A stretch of DNA of 64,000 bases from Chara braunii (lineage: Eukaryota > Streptophyta > Charophyceae > Charales > Characeae): NCBI GenBank assembly GCA_003427395.1, contig BFEA01000179.1:2111444-2175443 (forward strand), read 5' to 3'. Below are positions 53,015 through 64,000 of this stretch, piece after piece (the first letter of the stretch is position 1; each line of letters starts with the position of its first letter). The notes under the pieces are model-generated. The model searched no databases and was not told the DNA's origin. It worked only from the letters and a program-made list of their open reading frames with translations. The translations under genes and the position numbers were made by a program.

Positions 53015-53742
53015 CAGGGTTGTTGGCATTCGGGACGGGCCGAACTTCCGAACCCGAATGCCCGAACGTACGGGACCCCTTCGGAAGGCGTTCGGCCGTT
53101 CGGGCCGAACACGGACCAAAAAAAAAAAAAGCAAAAAAAAAACAAAATCAAAAAATTCCGAAAAATAAAACTGTTGTGAAGAAAAATAACCTAAACAACA
53201 TTTGCCTGGGCACTACATCCAAATTCGTTACCAAATTTGAATTAAAAATCAAATACAGAAAATAAACACTATGATAAAAATAAGAAAAAATAAAAAGAGA
53301 ATTAAAATGAGTGAGTGTGCCAACACCTTTTCGACACCGCCATCTTTGCCAATTTTTAATTATTTTTTTGGAATTGACAAATGCCCTGAAAATTTACAAA
53401 TATGTAGTTTACATAATCAATAACTCATTAATTTTTTTTCAAAAAATAATAAAATTGTTCAGGCCTGGAAATAAAGTGAAAACAAAAAGTTAAAAATGAA
53501 AAAAAACAAAATAGTGAGTGGGCGAGCACGTTTTGACACCCCCATCTTTGAGGATTTTTAATGTTTGTTTGGGTTAGCAGAATGGCTTCAAAATTTATAG
53601 GCGTGTAGGTTATTTTTATGCCCCGAACGAAAATTTGGCGGGGGCCAAACCTGGAGGTGTTCGGCCCCCGAACGGGACCCCAAACGCCCGAAAGTTCGGG
53701 GGCCAGCCCGGGGGGCCCCGAACGTTCGGTCAGGTAACCCTG
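53015..53742. mobile_element. hAT-like non-autonomous DNA transposon (728 bp)
   Basis: Ends CAGGGTT...AACCCTG form short terminal inverted repeats of hAT type. Both sides are flanked by ATTATTAT, an 8-bp direct repeat of the size hAT transposases make. The sub-terminal regions (53030-53120 and 53625-53735) are packed with CCGAAC/GTTCGG motifs in both orientations, typical of transposase-binding repeats. The interior is AT-rich and non-coding, with a ~205-bp-spaced duplication. Caveat: the flanks lie in an ATT microsatellite, so the duplication is weak evidence on its own. Confidence 0.7.
53307..53615 (+). repeat. Internal duplication of the hAT-like element
   Basis: Blocks GTGAGTG...GACACC-CCATCTTTG...TTTTTAAT and AAAATTTA occur at 53307-53412 and again at 53513-53615. 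Confidence 0.65.
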
Positions 53743-53749
53743 ATTATTA

Positions 53750-55380
53750 TTTTACATAATTTCTAGCCAATAATATGAAAAAATAAAATACACTCTCCAT
53801 AGTCAAGAATAATTAATAAAATAAATAAATAACAAAAATATACATTTCGTGCATACAATATGAAACACAGTAATAAAAAGTATCCTTCCCCCCAATACCC
53901 CAAGATACAACCTACTGAAAGGCAAACCCCCGCCTCGGAATTACAACACCATCAATATACATCTCAAGCAAATAAACCACACACCTTTATACCACATAGC
54001 AACACCACGTATATCAGTTATGGGTCTACTTGATGGCTCGAGATAAAAACAAACGTAAAAAGATTGACAAAACACGTTTCAATCCCCCCCCCCTCAAAAA
54101 ATGTCTTTTCAAAAAAACAAAACGCACCACGGTCGAAACGCCGCCGAACAAAAACACCACTCCGAAACGACACTCCTGGCGCACCAGAAAACAAACACAC
54201 ACACGAAGCAGACAAACCAGATGCAACACTCCCTACTTCCTCCATAGCCAGTCCTCCTCCCTAGACTACAAAAATAGACCCACACCACTATACGAACTGG
54301 CTCACAACGAGACAACCAAAACACGACACCTAGACTCCATCACCTTTTTGTAACCAACATCGATAGCACCATACCCTAACCCTACAGTTACAAGGCACAT
54401 CAGCTGGTACGACCCCTTCACCACGCTACGCAAAAGGAGTGTTTTTTTCTTATCCTTGCTCTTCCCCACTTCCCTCCTAAACAAACTTACAACTGGCTCA
54501 ACCCCCCCCCCCCCCCCCCTGAAATCTCCCCCCACCCCCCCCAATGAAGCCACTTCCCCAACCCCATCCTCTCCCCACCCACGTACTTCCTCTAATCCTA
54601 GCCCGCAGTACGGCAAGCTACGATATACATTCATGGCATGCTCACCCCTATCCTGCTCTAGGATACAACAGACGCCCTCGAGAACGGCCACTACTACAAC
54701 TGCTGGCATGCTTGCGCTCCACCGCAACTTGCATGCTCTTGCCTCCTTCATCTCTTGCCACAAGTCCTCTCTTACTCCCTCCTCACACGAGCACGCCAGC
54801 TCGCGAACTGATCTGTGTACCCGGACTCAGTCTGGCACACCATAGTGCCTCGGGTGTTGTGCTTACGCTGTAAGCCACCTGATACTACGTTGCACGGTGT
54901 CGGGGGGCTCCAGCCTTACGCCGCGCTTTACTTCCTTGAGGATCACACTTGATGGGACTGAAGTCGGTCAATTTGCCTGACAGGATTGCAGCCGACACCA
55001 AAGGATATAGTATCAGATTCACGTGACAAAAATCGAGACCGAGGCGTCAAGAAGAAGCGGATCCCTGAGTTCTAGGTAAGCGCCCTCCTTACGCGCGCCA
55101 TTAAGACTTATCATTGCCAAGGCACGAAGGGGCGGCTGCTACAGAAGGAGATCCGGGGCTACAAAAGAATGACGGGAGCAGGACACGAGGGTTACTTTGG
55201 GTACCTGGGCCATGGGCCAGACAAAAGGGGCCTCACGTCTTTAAGGCGGGCTCTCAGGGGAACAAATTCGTAATCAATGCCAAGGCTCATCATGGAGGAA
55301 GAACCGATAAGGGATTGCTGCTTGGGCACGTTGGGGCCTGGACACGTGGACACGTGTCCCTAAGAAAAGGCCTAGGGGAC
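53750..55380. other. Unannotated interval with C-rich tracts
   Basis: AT-rich, then C-rich DNA; C19-type runs at about 54508-54526 create false frames. No gene recognised. Confidence 0.35.
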
Positions 55381-55399
55381 CTACGACCCTAAAGCGGGA

Positions 55400-57600
55400 A
55401 AAAGGGGCATTGGATTATTAAATCCGGGGTCCGGCCTGCAAAATTTCACAAGGCCGGTACCCTTAGCGTGCAGACCACGCCAGTACATGCCAGACCTAGG
55501 CTCGAGAGGAGGACCAGTACCAGGGCGCTGCAAAAGGCCCGATACCCGACAAAAAGGCCCCTCCACTAGAAAACCCTTCGGGGCCCCAAACAGACTCGGG
55601 CACAGGTCTGGTACCGGGGCGCTGCAACTTATCGGCAACCCCGGAGCACAGGAGGGCGCTGGGCACACCGAGGAGAGAGGCCGACGAAGGATAAAAGCCC
55701 AACCTGGCTCAAGGTCGGGGCTTTTTGGCAATTGCGCACTTACAAGCGCACGAACGAGCACACAGGAGAGGGAGAGGGAACGCACTATGGGCGCACGTGC
55801 AGGGGACGGACTTGCGCACGAACTTGCGCAAGAACTGGCGCACGGACAGGCGCACATGCGGATGCACGAAGGGAGTTCAGGGGCGGGGAGACGTACAGGA
55901 GGCGCACAAAGGAGACTCGCCACTGGCGCACACGCTGGTGCGCAAGAGATACGCGAGCCATAGCTCGGAGGATCACGCACGTGTGTAGAACCGCGCGCTA
56001 GCACGGTACCAACGGACGAGCAGCGCATGATCAAGACTGGGCGTGGGCGGCCGCTCGCAGACACAGTCGGGTATAGCACACGGACAGCGGTGCGCCGGCA
56101 CAACAGGGATCGGGTGCCGACGGGAACACGCACACACTTGCGCAGGTCGAGACCGGAGCGAGTGCAGTGACAAGCACACACCCACATTCGCGAGCAGGTC
56201 GAGATTGCGACGCACACAGACGTGCGTACACGCACACACACACTCATAGGTAGGGATTGTGACGAGCGTGGTCGCGCGCATATGCGCTCTTACTCAGACG
56301 CACGAGCGCAGGTAGGGATCGAGACATGGGCAGGCGCGCGCGCAGGTCCCAATCACAACCCGCCCAGTCCCGTGCACACTCACACACTCGCGCGCAGGAC
56401 GGGACAGTGACGAGTGTGGTTATGCGCACAAGCGCACTTGCGCGCACTTCTGCGCGCACGGGCGATCAGGGGCGTAGTGTACGGGAGCCGCACCCATCCA
56501 CGCGTGCGAGCACGCACGAGATCGGGGCGTACGGGGCCCAGGCGTGTCGACGTGTGCACACATGCGATCAAGGTGGGAGCGCAAGGGGCCTTGCGCATCA
56601 GCACGAGCGAGCAGGCACAAACAAGGTCCGGGCGAGCGGGGACCACACATTGATGGGATCGGGACTTGCCAGGGGTTCAAGGAGCGTGCGCTATCACGCA
56701 CCGCTCGCAGTCGGGGTCGACACAAGAACGGCTCGCTCGATCGTGATCAGGATCAGAGCGAGCCAATCAATGAAACATGACTTCCGGACGCAGTTGTGAC
56801 GCTGGATCAGGATCAGAGCGGGCCAATCAGGATCGGAGCGGGCCAATCAATGAAAATGGCAGGGCATTTGGGCGCACAGAGCCCCTGGATAGGTACAGGG
56901 CGATCGGTTACAACAGGCCTCTGGACGCGGGTCGAGGCTTGTGGCGTTGATGAGGGGGCCTGGACTCTGAACGCGGGTCGGGACTTTTAAGCGCAGATCA
57001 GGACTTTGGAAACAGAGTCGGGCCTTTGGAACGCAGTCGGGTCATCAGACTGAAACGGGCTTTTGACACATGAGCGGGAGCATCAGACCCAACAGGGCCT
57101 TTGAGCTCACGCCGAGACATTGGAACACAAGGAGGGACTACCATGGACGGGCCGATACTTTGGAACGAGGGCCGGACCACGACAGGAAATCGGTTTAGGC
57201 CAGGGTTGGGCGAAAGATAGTAGGGACTTCCTACGGTACTACTAGGCACGCTGTGGGCCTTCGGCCGAGGCCCGGGCCAGGATCCCAGACAGAATTGCGG
57301 AACTTCATTGTCGAGCCTACGGGACGGGTTCCAAACGCAGGGTTGGGTTTGGTTCAGGGCTCTTGGGCACAACTATCAGAGGGGACATTGAGACACGGGT
57401 CCAGGGCTCCTGGACCCGATCAGGAACCGGATCCTCGAGACAAGGATTGAGACCCAAAGCCGGGGGCTTCGGGGCACAGACTGGATCTTTACCGGGATTC
57501 GATTTGGGGCTAAGGGGCTTCGACAACAAAATTTGTGGACCGAACGGGCGGACAGGGATACCTGGGCAACGGAACTCTGTGGCGAGGGCACGGGACAAGA
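55400..57600. repeat. GC-rich degenerate tandem array
   Basis: Short motifs recur in many shifted forms: GGTCGGGACTTT(T/G)GA, GAACGCAG, GCGCAC-based runs (55.75-56.5 kb) and GATCAGGATCAGAGCGGGCCAATCA duplicated near 56750-56850. Units of about 20-30 bp keep all frames open, which explains the long reading frames such as 55381-56247 on the minus strand. Probably satellite-like or rDNA-spacer-like; no rRNA is seen. Confidence 0.55.
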
Positions 57601-60600
57601 CTTTATTGACTTACAGCTGTGGACTACGGAGGAGGGAATTAATTATGCGGGTGTCAGAATGGGCGCTTGAAGAGGAGCTACGATCGACTAGGAACTCGGA
57701 TACGGCACGGTTAGAGACTCTCGATCAGTGACGAGGGGCATACGGGGAAGGCGGTTGGTACAAGGGGAGTTATGGTAAAACTCGACCTCGAGATGTGACC
57801 TCAATGGGTCCGAGAATCCAACTCTGACACTGAGAGTTCCAGTACGTTTCCTTGGGATCGGCGAACACGCTGTCGGCGTCATCCCATTGGGCGGAGAATC
57901 CGACCTAGACTGTTAGTAACATCAGTTGGGACTCGGACGGATTTTCCTGATCAGTAAGCGGGAACTACTTCTGGGACTGGGAACAGTGCAGTGGACCCTA
58001 TTATTCTAGACTAGATGGGAATGCATCTATTGTTTCTTCCAAATGTTGGCTAGTGAGTTTCTTGTCGTCACGTTTTCATTGGATTTCAGTGGTCCATATG
58101 TGGATCTGCACTAACCAGGTTTCTTGCAGGTTACAGGAGCCCCGACCAACCCTCCCGTGGGTGACAGACGCGGCGCGAGGTATAGGGTTTGGACAGCGTA
58201 ATGGCAAACACTTTCTACAGGTCGACAATGGCCACCTTTTGTGCTATGGCGGTGACTGATCTCTCAGCGACACCGACCATGCCCGCTCAGGTATGATTCG
58301 CTAACGCCATCTCCCCCCAATGCCTATACTGCTTCACCATATAACCCCTGACGTCTTGCTCTTGAGCCCTCCCCCCCTCCCCCATTCCTAACAAGAGCCT
58401 TTACTAAGCTAACCCCTGTGATGAGTTGCTATGGGTGTTAGGCGGCGAAAAGCGCACTTAAGGGCGTGCACACCCTCTATGGTTGTCCTCAACAGCCATC
58501 GCTAATCGTAATTACTAACTCTAATTACTAAAATGTTCCCCCATAACCTTAATGACAAACCGTCTTGCATCCTCACAGATGAGTTGATGGCTAAAACACC
58601 CCTATATGTTTAAACCGCCGCTAACTTGTCATGATATGACAGATGTGATGTTCTTGTTTCCCGTATATATGGGGTGGCCGTGTTTACACACACCTACACA
58701 CATACCCGGATATTTTTCTATCGAGTTGCCAAGCTAGGTTCGACTCCCTTGCTGACAAGACCATCCATATCTCCGCCTTATCAGCGAACCGTAACTCTTC
58801 GCAGTGAAACATACTAACGCTTTCCTAACGCCACTAACACTACACACTCCCCCACAGTATCTACCCCCCTTCTGAGTTCAATCCTCCAGCAGCCACACCA
58901 TTATCATATGCATGCCTCAATCAATTTTGTAAGGCGCATATACCATCGCGACTATTCGCTATACATTCATATTTAAACCATTTATTTCTAGATATACTAG
59001 ATTTAAGTGACTACACTGCCGCGCAAATATAACATCGCTGCATCCAGCATCGCACGCTCTTATGATAACCATTTTTTTTTTAAAACGCCTAAAAAGAAAC
59101 GAGTGTTAAACTCTCCTTTGTATATACTATAAGTAAGTTCTAGCAATCGATTGGTCGTCGAATAGGAGTTATCTTTAAGAAGAAACGCTTCACATGTATA
59201 TATACCCCCCGAAAAAAACACCCACAAAAGACTGTATGTTTGAACTACGATAAACCATCCCGCACCTAGCAGCACTTCATTCTCCTGCTCCACAGCTCAA
59301 CCACCACACACAAGATACCATTATACTATAATGACGATATAGACGTCGTTAAGTTACAAATTAACCCTTCGTTTCCTCATATCGTCATGCTCCGATAGCA
59401 AGCGTGTTATAATTAGATACGTTATAAACATATAAGAAAGTTGACTCTTCGGGGACAAAGTTAACCCTTACACCGATAAAAAAAGTTTACAGATAGATAT
59501 ATATATATTTCTCGATAAATTATTTTATATATCACAAGTTATTTTGCTGCATTGTTCTGACAGATTCGCCCATGTTCTTTCGATTAAGCGATATGATATA
59601 ACACTCTTCTGCACTGACTGGTCAGTATCACGTTCAAATTGGGTCAATATTTCAGTATTCGAAACAATCTAGTGCCTCTAATAGTCCATTTCAGTTTCGC
59701 CAGTTGCTTGGCTCTGTTTTTTGCTCAGATTGGTAGGACTGTACTAGGAATATGATCTACACTGAATGTTTCTTTTGTGATTCCGCAAAATGACCCGATT
59801 ACTTCGACTGAGTTTCATTAACATGTCTACAAGTGAAACATTTGCACTATATGGAATGCTTGAACACAGGTTTCGCGTAGTGGTGGCGGCGCCTGCATAT
59901 GAGAATTGACATATAGGAATTAGCCTGTCTGCTAAGTCTGATTCAAAACAGCATGAGGTGTTTAGCTCAATTCCTCACCCGACTTGACCTTTTGGTAGAC
60001 CTATACTGAGGTAATACTGTAGCTAACAGACTTGTTCCCGACTTATGCTACACCTTGGCTAATACTACATTTAACCTTATTAGAAACCTTGAGCATAGAA
60101 GTAGACACCAAGTTCAAAATATATGAATACTTTGACAAATTCAATACTTATAGTAAACAATACATAAATACCCTAAGAAAAATAGAACAAAGTCTCGAAA
60201 CACGTGTATAATACTGAGTTATGCATGACTATGTTGACTACTTATTGCCCCATTCGTACTCCGCAAGCTTACGAAAAAAGTGACAAAGCGAAACACAAAT
60301 TCATGTGTTAATCACGAGACCAATAATACGGTGCTTACTGCCACTAGATAAATTGTACTTACTTGATGGTACCAAACACATTTGAAATATAAATCGATAT
60401 GCACTTATTCCTTGTACGTCATATAATCTACCTTTTTACGCATTAAGATGTCTTGTTGTGCGTCTTTGTTATGAAATGATACACCTAATTATGATCGACT
60501 CTTCCTATTCGACAAAAACACTAATACGATATTATCACACCAAAATGACTCCGGTTCTTAGATAATAGGAGATAATGACTGAATTTTATAATGTGTACTA

Positions 60601-60830
60601 AAATGTCTATGTTCGTCTCCTCGAGATCTTATTGTTTTTCAAGAATTTATTTCTATGTTGTGCCGATTGTTTATACAACTATGATGCACAAAGGGTAAAA
60701 CCCTCGATGGTCGGACGAAACTATTTAATTTTGCCTTACTTGTCTATAAGCACTATATAAATAAATGAAATGATTGTAATAATTCGCAAAACAGGTAGAG
60801 CCTTGTTCCTGTAGTTCATGATCACTCCGT
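57600..60830. other. AT-rich interval without recognised features
   Basis: I see no gene, tRNA or repeat family. One short segment at 58130-58290 has acceptor- and donor-like borders (see findings). Confidence 0.4.
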
Positions 60831-60832
60831 TG

Positions 60833-62310
60833 CTATACATACAATTTTTCAGATTTTGTTGCTACTATATACGTAATATCGCTCAACCGCCGACTTAAAA
60901 TGAATTTCGCCAAAACTTCGTACCTCCACCAGATCCTGCTAACGCCAACGAGCGTTAGCCCTATCTCACAGTATTGAGTCCTGTCGAATACCAAGTGTCC
61001 TATCACCTCAACCTGTCGTGCGAGATCCACTCCCCTGTTCTCTAGGATTACTGTCCACAAGAAAACACCTTCTGCTAACCACGTCCCCACGTATCTAATT
61101 GGCTTCTTCTCACTCTCGTTTAGGCGCAGAAGGCGAGGGACATCAAAACCTAGAGCCGTCTCCCTAGGCTTGACCAGCCTCTTTGCCCTATCGAAATCGG
61201 AGTCACGCTGTAATAGATACGCCCACCACGTATTTGAATCACTCCTCATCTCTCTCTATCGTCTCCACGCCCGGCTTGCACGTATCTAGGCCCTAAGGTC
61301 GACCACTACCCTAGGAAAGTGGATCGATCCCACAACAGCCTCGTCCTCTTCGTCGACCACCTCTATCTCATCCTCCGACTCCGAAAACTCCCCGTCATCG
61401 TTCGCTTCCAGCTTTAGGACGTACCTCGACACTCCTATCCTCTCGTAGTATCGCATGATCAGTTGTGGAGATATAACATCATCACTCCGTCAGGCGTCCC
61501 AATCATCTGCAAATAGTCGCCCCAATGAAGCAACGTACGTGGGCCCGACTCTAAGCTCTCTGTCCAAAAGGTCCCATACGTATGATGGTGGGGGGTGCCT
61601 CCACTCCGACGATGCCACTTGCGACCGTACTAGTTCTATGAGTTGGAGCCTCTCGTCTCTCCAGCGCAGTCCTCCTGTCAAAAGAGAGCAATATATGTAG
61701 TCAGTATCCAGGTCCTTATGGGAGAAAATACTGAGCTCCTGTAGCGTCAGATAAGACTCCACCAGTCCTCTATCCCCCCGAACAACTCCTTTACTACGAA
61801 TTTTGGCACAATTGTCCTCAATCGCCTGTTAGAATAAGGGAAGACTCCCGATTCAGCTATCCAGAGCTCTCCTGAGATTTCCGTAACGGGGATCCTCCTA
61901 GGCCACCTTCTCACATCTTCCTCCTCGTCCTGCCGAAAAGACTCTACCTCTTCTCGAAGATATCACTCGGCTCAGTCTATTATCGCACACGATCCCCCGA
62001 TGACATGAGATAGAACAGCCTCCTTCGCGTCTTCCGCGCTCAAGTATAAAAATGCCTGCACCTCCCCCCAGCGGGCTTGTGGAAGGAGTCTACTCCTATT
62101 GTTTCTTATCCCATTTAGCTCCCGATAAATCCACAACCATACACCCGGCCTAAAGAGTATCGATCGCCATTCAAAACTGTTGTCGTCCTCGAGGATCGGT
62201 TAAGAGGGAAGAGTGAACTCCACTAGTTCTCCCTCCACTAACTCCGAGGGTCCAGACTGCCACCATTGCATTGTGATGGGGTACTCCTCCACTACTACTA
62301 GCGACCACAT
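60833..62310 (-). pseudogene. Unknown acidic-tract protein gene, copy 1 (decayed)
   Basis: From an ATG at 62310 the minus frame reads through about 490 codons. It starts MWSLVVVEEYPI, then EWRSILFRPGVWLWIYREL, GVFPYSNRRLR, DLDTDYIYCSLLTG, PPSYVWDLLDRELRVGPTY, SLGRLFADDWDA, an acidic tract (SESEDEIEVVDEEDEA), IHFPR and a C-terminal KPIRYVGTWLAEGVFLW...ILENRGVDLAR. Lesions: about six in-frame stops and a +1 shift at a G6 run near 61774-61779. Apart from these the frame is maintained, which is hard to get by chance. Copy 2 lies just upstream. I do not recognise the family; no catalytic signature is obvious. A lineage-specific or TE-borne gene is likely. Confidence 0.6.
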
Positions 62311-62384
62311 CCGCCTAAGGGATACCCCCTCAGCGAACTCGCTCTCTTCGAACGCTCCGCTCTCTGTCACGCCCTCACCTCTCT

Positions 62385-63060
62385 CTAGGCTCGGAACGGA
62401 ACCGCTAGCCTAGGGAAGTGGATCGCATGCGCATCAGCGTCGTCCTCCTCTATCTCCTCCTCCGACTCGGAGTCTACCCACTCAGGCTCCCAGGCCTCCT
62501 CGTCATCGTCATCGATCTTCTCCACTATGAGATACCCCGGTGTCTCGATAGCCTTGTAATATCGCGTCAGCTGGTAAACAACTATAAGGGGATCGACATC
62601 ACCAGGACCGCACCACGAGTCCTAGTGCTCTGTGAAGAGCCGACCTATAGATGTGGTATAGTCAGGCCCTATTCGAAGCTCCCGGTCTAATACGTCCCAC
62701 ACATAGGGAGGCAGGGGTTGTCTCTCATCGTAACCCTCGTCCCACCAAGGTCTTGGATAGGTAGGAGCGATCGACCGGATCATCTCTATAAGCTGAATCC
62801 TCTCGTCTCCCTACCGCGGATCCGCGGTCACCAGGGAATAGTAGATACAGTGGGTATCGAGGTCCCCCCTCGAGAAATGCTCGAGCTCTACAACGGTAAG
62901 ATATACCTCGACCAACCCTCCTATACCTCCGAACGCCGAATCGATCACAAATGAGAGGAGGGTCGCCCTTAGTCTACAGGCCGAATGCGGGAAAAAACCG
63001 TCACGGAGGACTTGGAGCTTTCCGGTAATAACGTTGTCGCGCGCGGCGGTCCTGCACCCC
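62385..63060 (-). pseudogene. Unknown acidic-tract protein gene, copy 2 (truncated)
   Basis: The minus frame from about 63060 matches the middle of copy 1: GFFPHSACRLR, GGLVEVYLT, DLDTHCIYYSLVT, DERIQLIEMIRS, PPYVWDVLDRELRIGPDY, SIGRLF, YQLTRYYKAIE, an acidic tract (SESEEEIEEDDADA) and IHFPR, ending at a TAG at 62385. At least two in-frame stops interrupt it (after TADPR and after LFTEH). The N-terminal third is missing, cut off where the dispersed repeat at 63130 begins, and the C-terminal extension of copy 1 is absent. Copy 1 starts 75 nt downstream, so this is a tandem duplication. Confidence 0.6.
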
Positions 63061-63129
63061 GCTGGGGAGCGCTAAACCTCACGGTCGTGTCACACAAAAT
63101 TTATTCTTGAAAGAACAACTAGTCACCAC

Positions 63130-63360
63130 TCCGACCGTGCGTCCCGGCTATACCTCTCACGACGCCCCACGACAAGTCGGGGTGTCGCGAGGTACAACTT
63201 ACCTCTACCCGATGGGCAGTCACCACCCTCAGGTAGGCGTATCCCTGCTGAGCTACCGGCCCACATGCGAAGGCTTTTCCATGCCTTTGTAGAGGTAGGT
63301 CGGCCGAGGGTGTTTTCTCGATCGTCGCAGCATAGGAGTGGGATAAGCGTGGTAAGACGC
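63130..63360 (-). repeat. Dispersed ~430-bp repeat, copy 3 (partial, inverted)
   Basis: On the minus strand GGTAGCTCAGCAGGGATACGCC..., GAGGTAAGTTGTACC and GTGAGAGGTATAGCC align with copies 1 and 2. The flanking part includes the CACCCTCGGC block. Confidence 0.65.
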
Positions 63361-63364
63361 CTAA

Positions 63365-64000
63365 GACTGACCCGTTAGTCAAGTCAAGTTCAGGGTGTGC
63401 TTCCCCCTATCCTGAACTTCTAGGTATTCAGGTCGACCTTTTCTAAGGTTGTCTATATCCGCTTCTGAACCTAAAAATGTATTACTCTCCTGCCAAAAGA
63501 GAACAAGGTACCAATCAAATCATCTTACCACCTAAGACATTTTTATTATACTTGACATGTCATGACTTAACTGAACATCAGATATTATAAAAGTTATATA
63601 AGACAGATAATGAAGATAAAGGTATTACCGCCGATAACCGTTTTCATTTTCACATGTGCTGTGTGTCCAAGACTCTTCACGAGATCAAACCCAGTTCAAT
63701 CCAAACCCACGAAAAAAACATACCTGCACAGAATAATGCAAAGACAATCCACATGGCATGCACTAACGGTGTCAACCATCAATCCACACCTTAGACATTG
63801 TCCCTCACTTCCTAAACCGTGTATGACAACTCTATCTTTCTTGAGACGTAAGCCCAACCCCCTCACATTTCTTCAAAGGACCCTTGAGAGTGACCATGAC
63901 TATTTAGGCAATGATAACAGGTGACCGTTTTACTGACCACATGGTTTGACTTTAGACGTGGGTATCAAGCCAAGGGGGAAAAGTTGAATCGGTAACGACC
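63365..64000. other. Unannotated end of window
   Basis: Ordinary AT-rich sequence. The last bases GGTAACGACC resemble the TGTAACGACCC motif at 17047 and could be an LTR start cut by the window edge. Confidence 0.3.

Noticed and set aside
55381-56247. 288-codon minus frame in the GC-rich region
   Set aside because: Cys/Arg/Val-rich low-complexity product of a degenerate tandem array, with comparable frames on the other strand; no family signature.

Overview
The window is eukaryotic, repeat-dominated nuclear DNA with no intact host gene that I can recognise. Three U6 snRNA-like segments carry the plant-type 5' stem-loop, and two LINEs have the plant-style endonuclease / reverse transcriptase / zf-RVT order. 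tRNA-derived retroposons and a ULP1-protease transposon relic fit the same picture. I infer a streptophyte (a land plant or a charophyte such as Chara) with a large TE-rich genome; the species is a guess. One assembly gap lies at 30135-30755.

Layout. 1-7.3 kb: a nearly complete minus-strand L1-like LINE with its A-tail at the window edge. ORF1 has frame changes, and ORF2 is broken by only two stop codons. Repeats at 7.4-8.16 kb may be its 5' UTR. 8.2-18.5 kb: mostly unclassifiable non-coding DNA with a 27-bp inverted repeat, a hairpin/TATA module, minisatellites and a (GA)n tract inside an inverted repeat. 18.6-21 kb: a MITE-like element and a decayed ULP1 (C48) transposon gene. 21-30.1 kb: tRNA-derived retroposons and a second, badly decayed LINE. 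This LINE is flanked by the two halves of one U6-like sequence, as if it had inserted into a U6 copy.

30.8-49.6 kb: a mosaic of LTR-like and hairpin-rich elements. Long runs of back-to-back stem-loops lie upstream of TATA boxes near 40.06 and 48.68 kb. Tandem arrays share a GGAAGCGCTGCC core, a 1.27-kb element occurs twice in direct orientation, and a third U6 fragment sits beside the same palindrome that borders the second. 50.2-55 kb: a fragment resembling an RNA polymerase second-largest subunit, a 728-bp hAT-like non-autonomous transposon, and extreme homopolymer palindromes. 55.4-57.6 kb: a GC-rich degenerate tandem array. 57.6-60.8 kb: AT-rich, with nothing recognised. 60.8-63.1 kb: two tandem, mutually homologous, decayed copies of an unrecognised acidic-tract protein gene on the minus strand.

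The most interesting signals are the U6/LINE/palindrome associations, the stem-loop chains upstream of TATA boxes, and the unknown paralogous gene pair. No operon-like cooperation is visible; these are mobile-element remains layered on each other.
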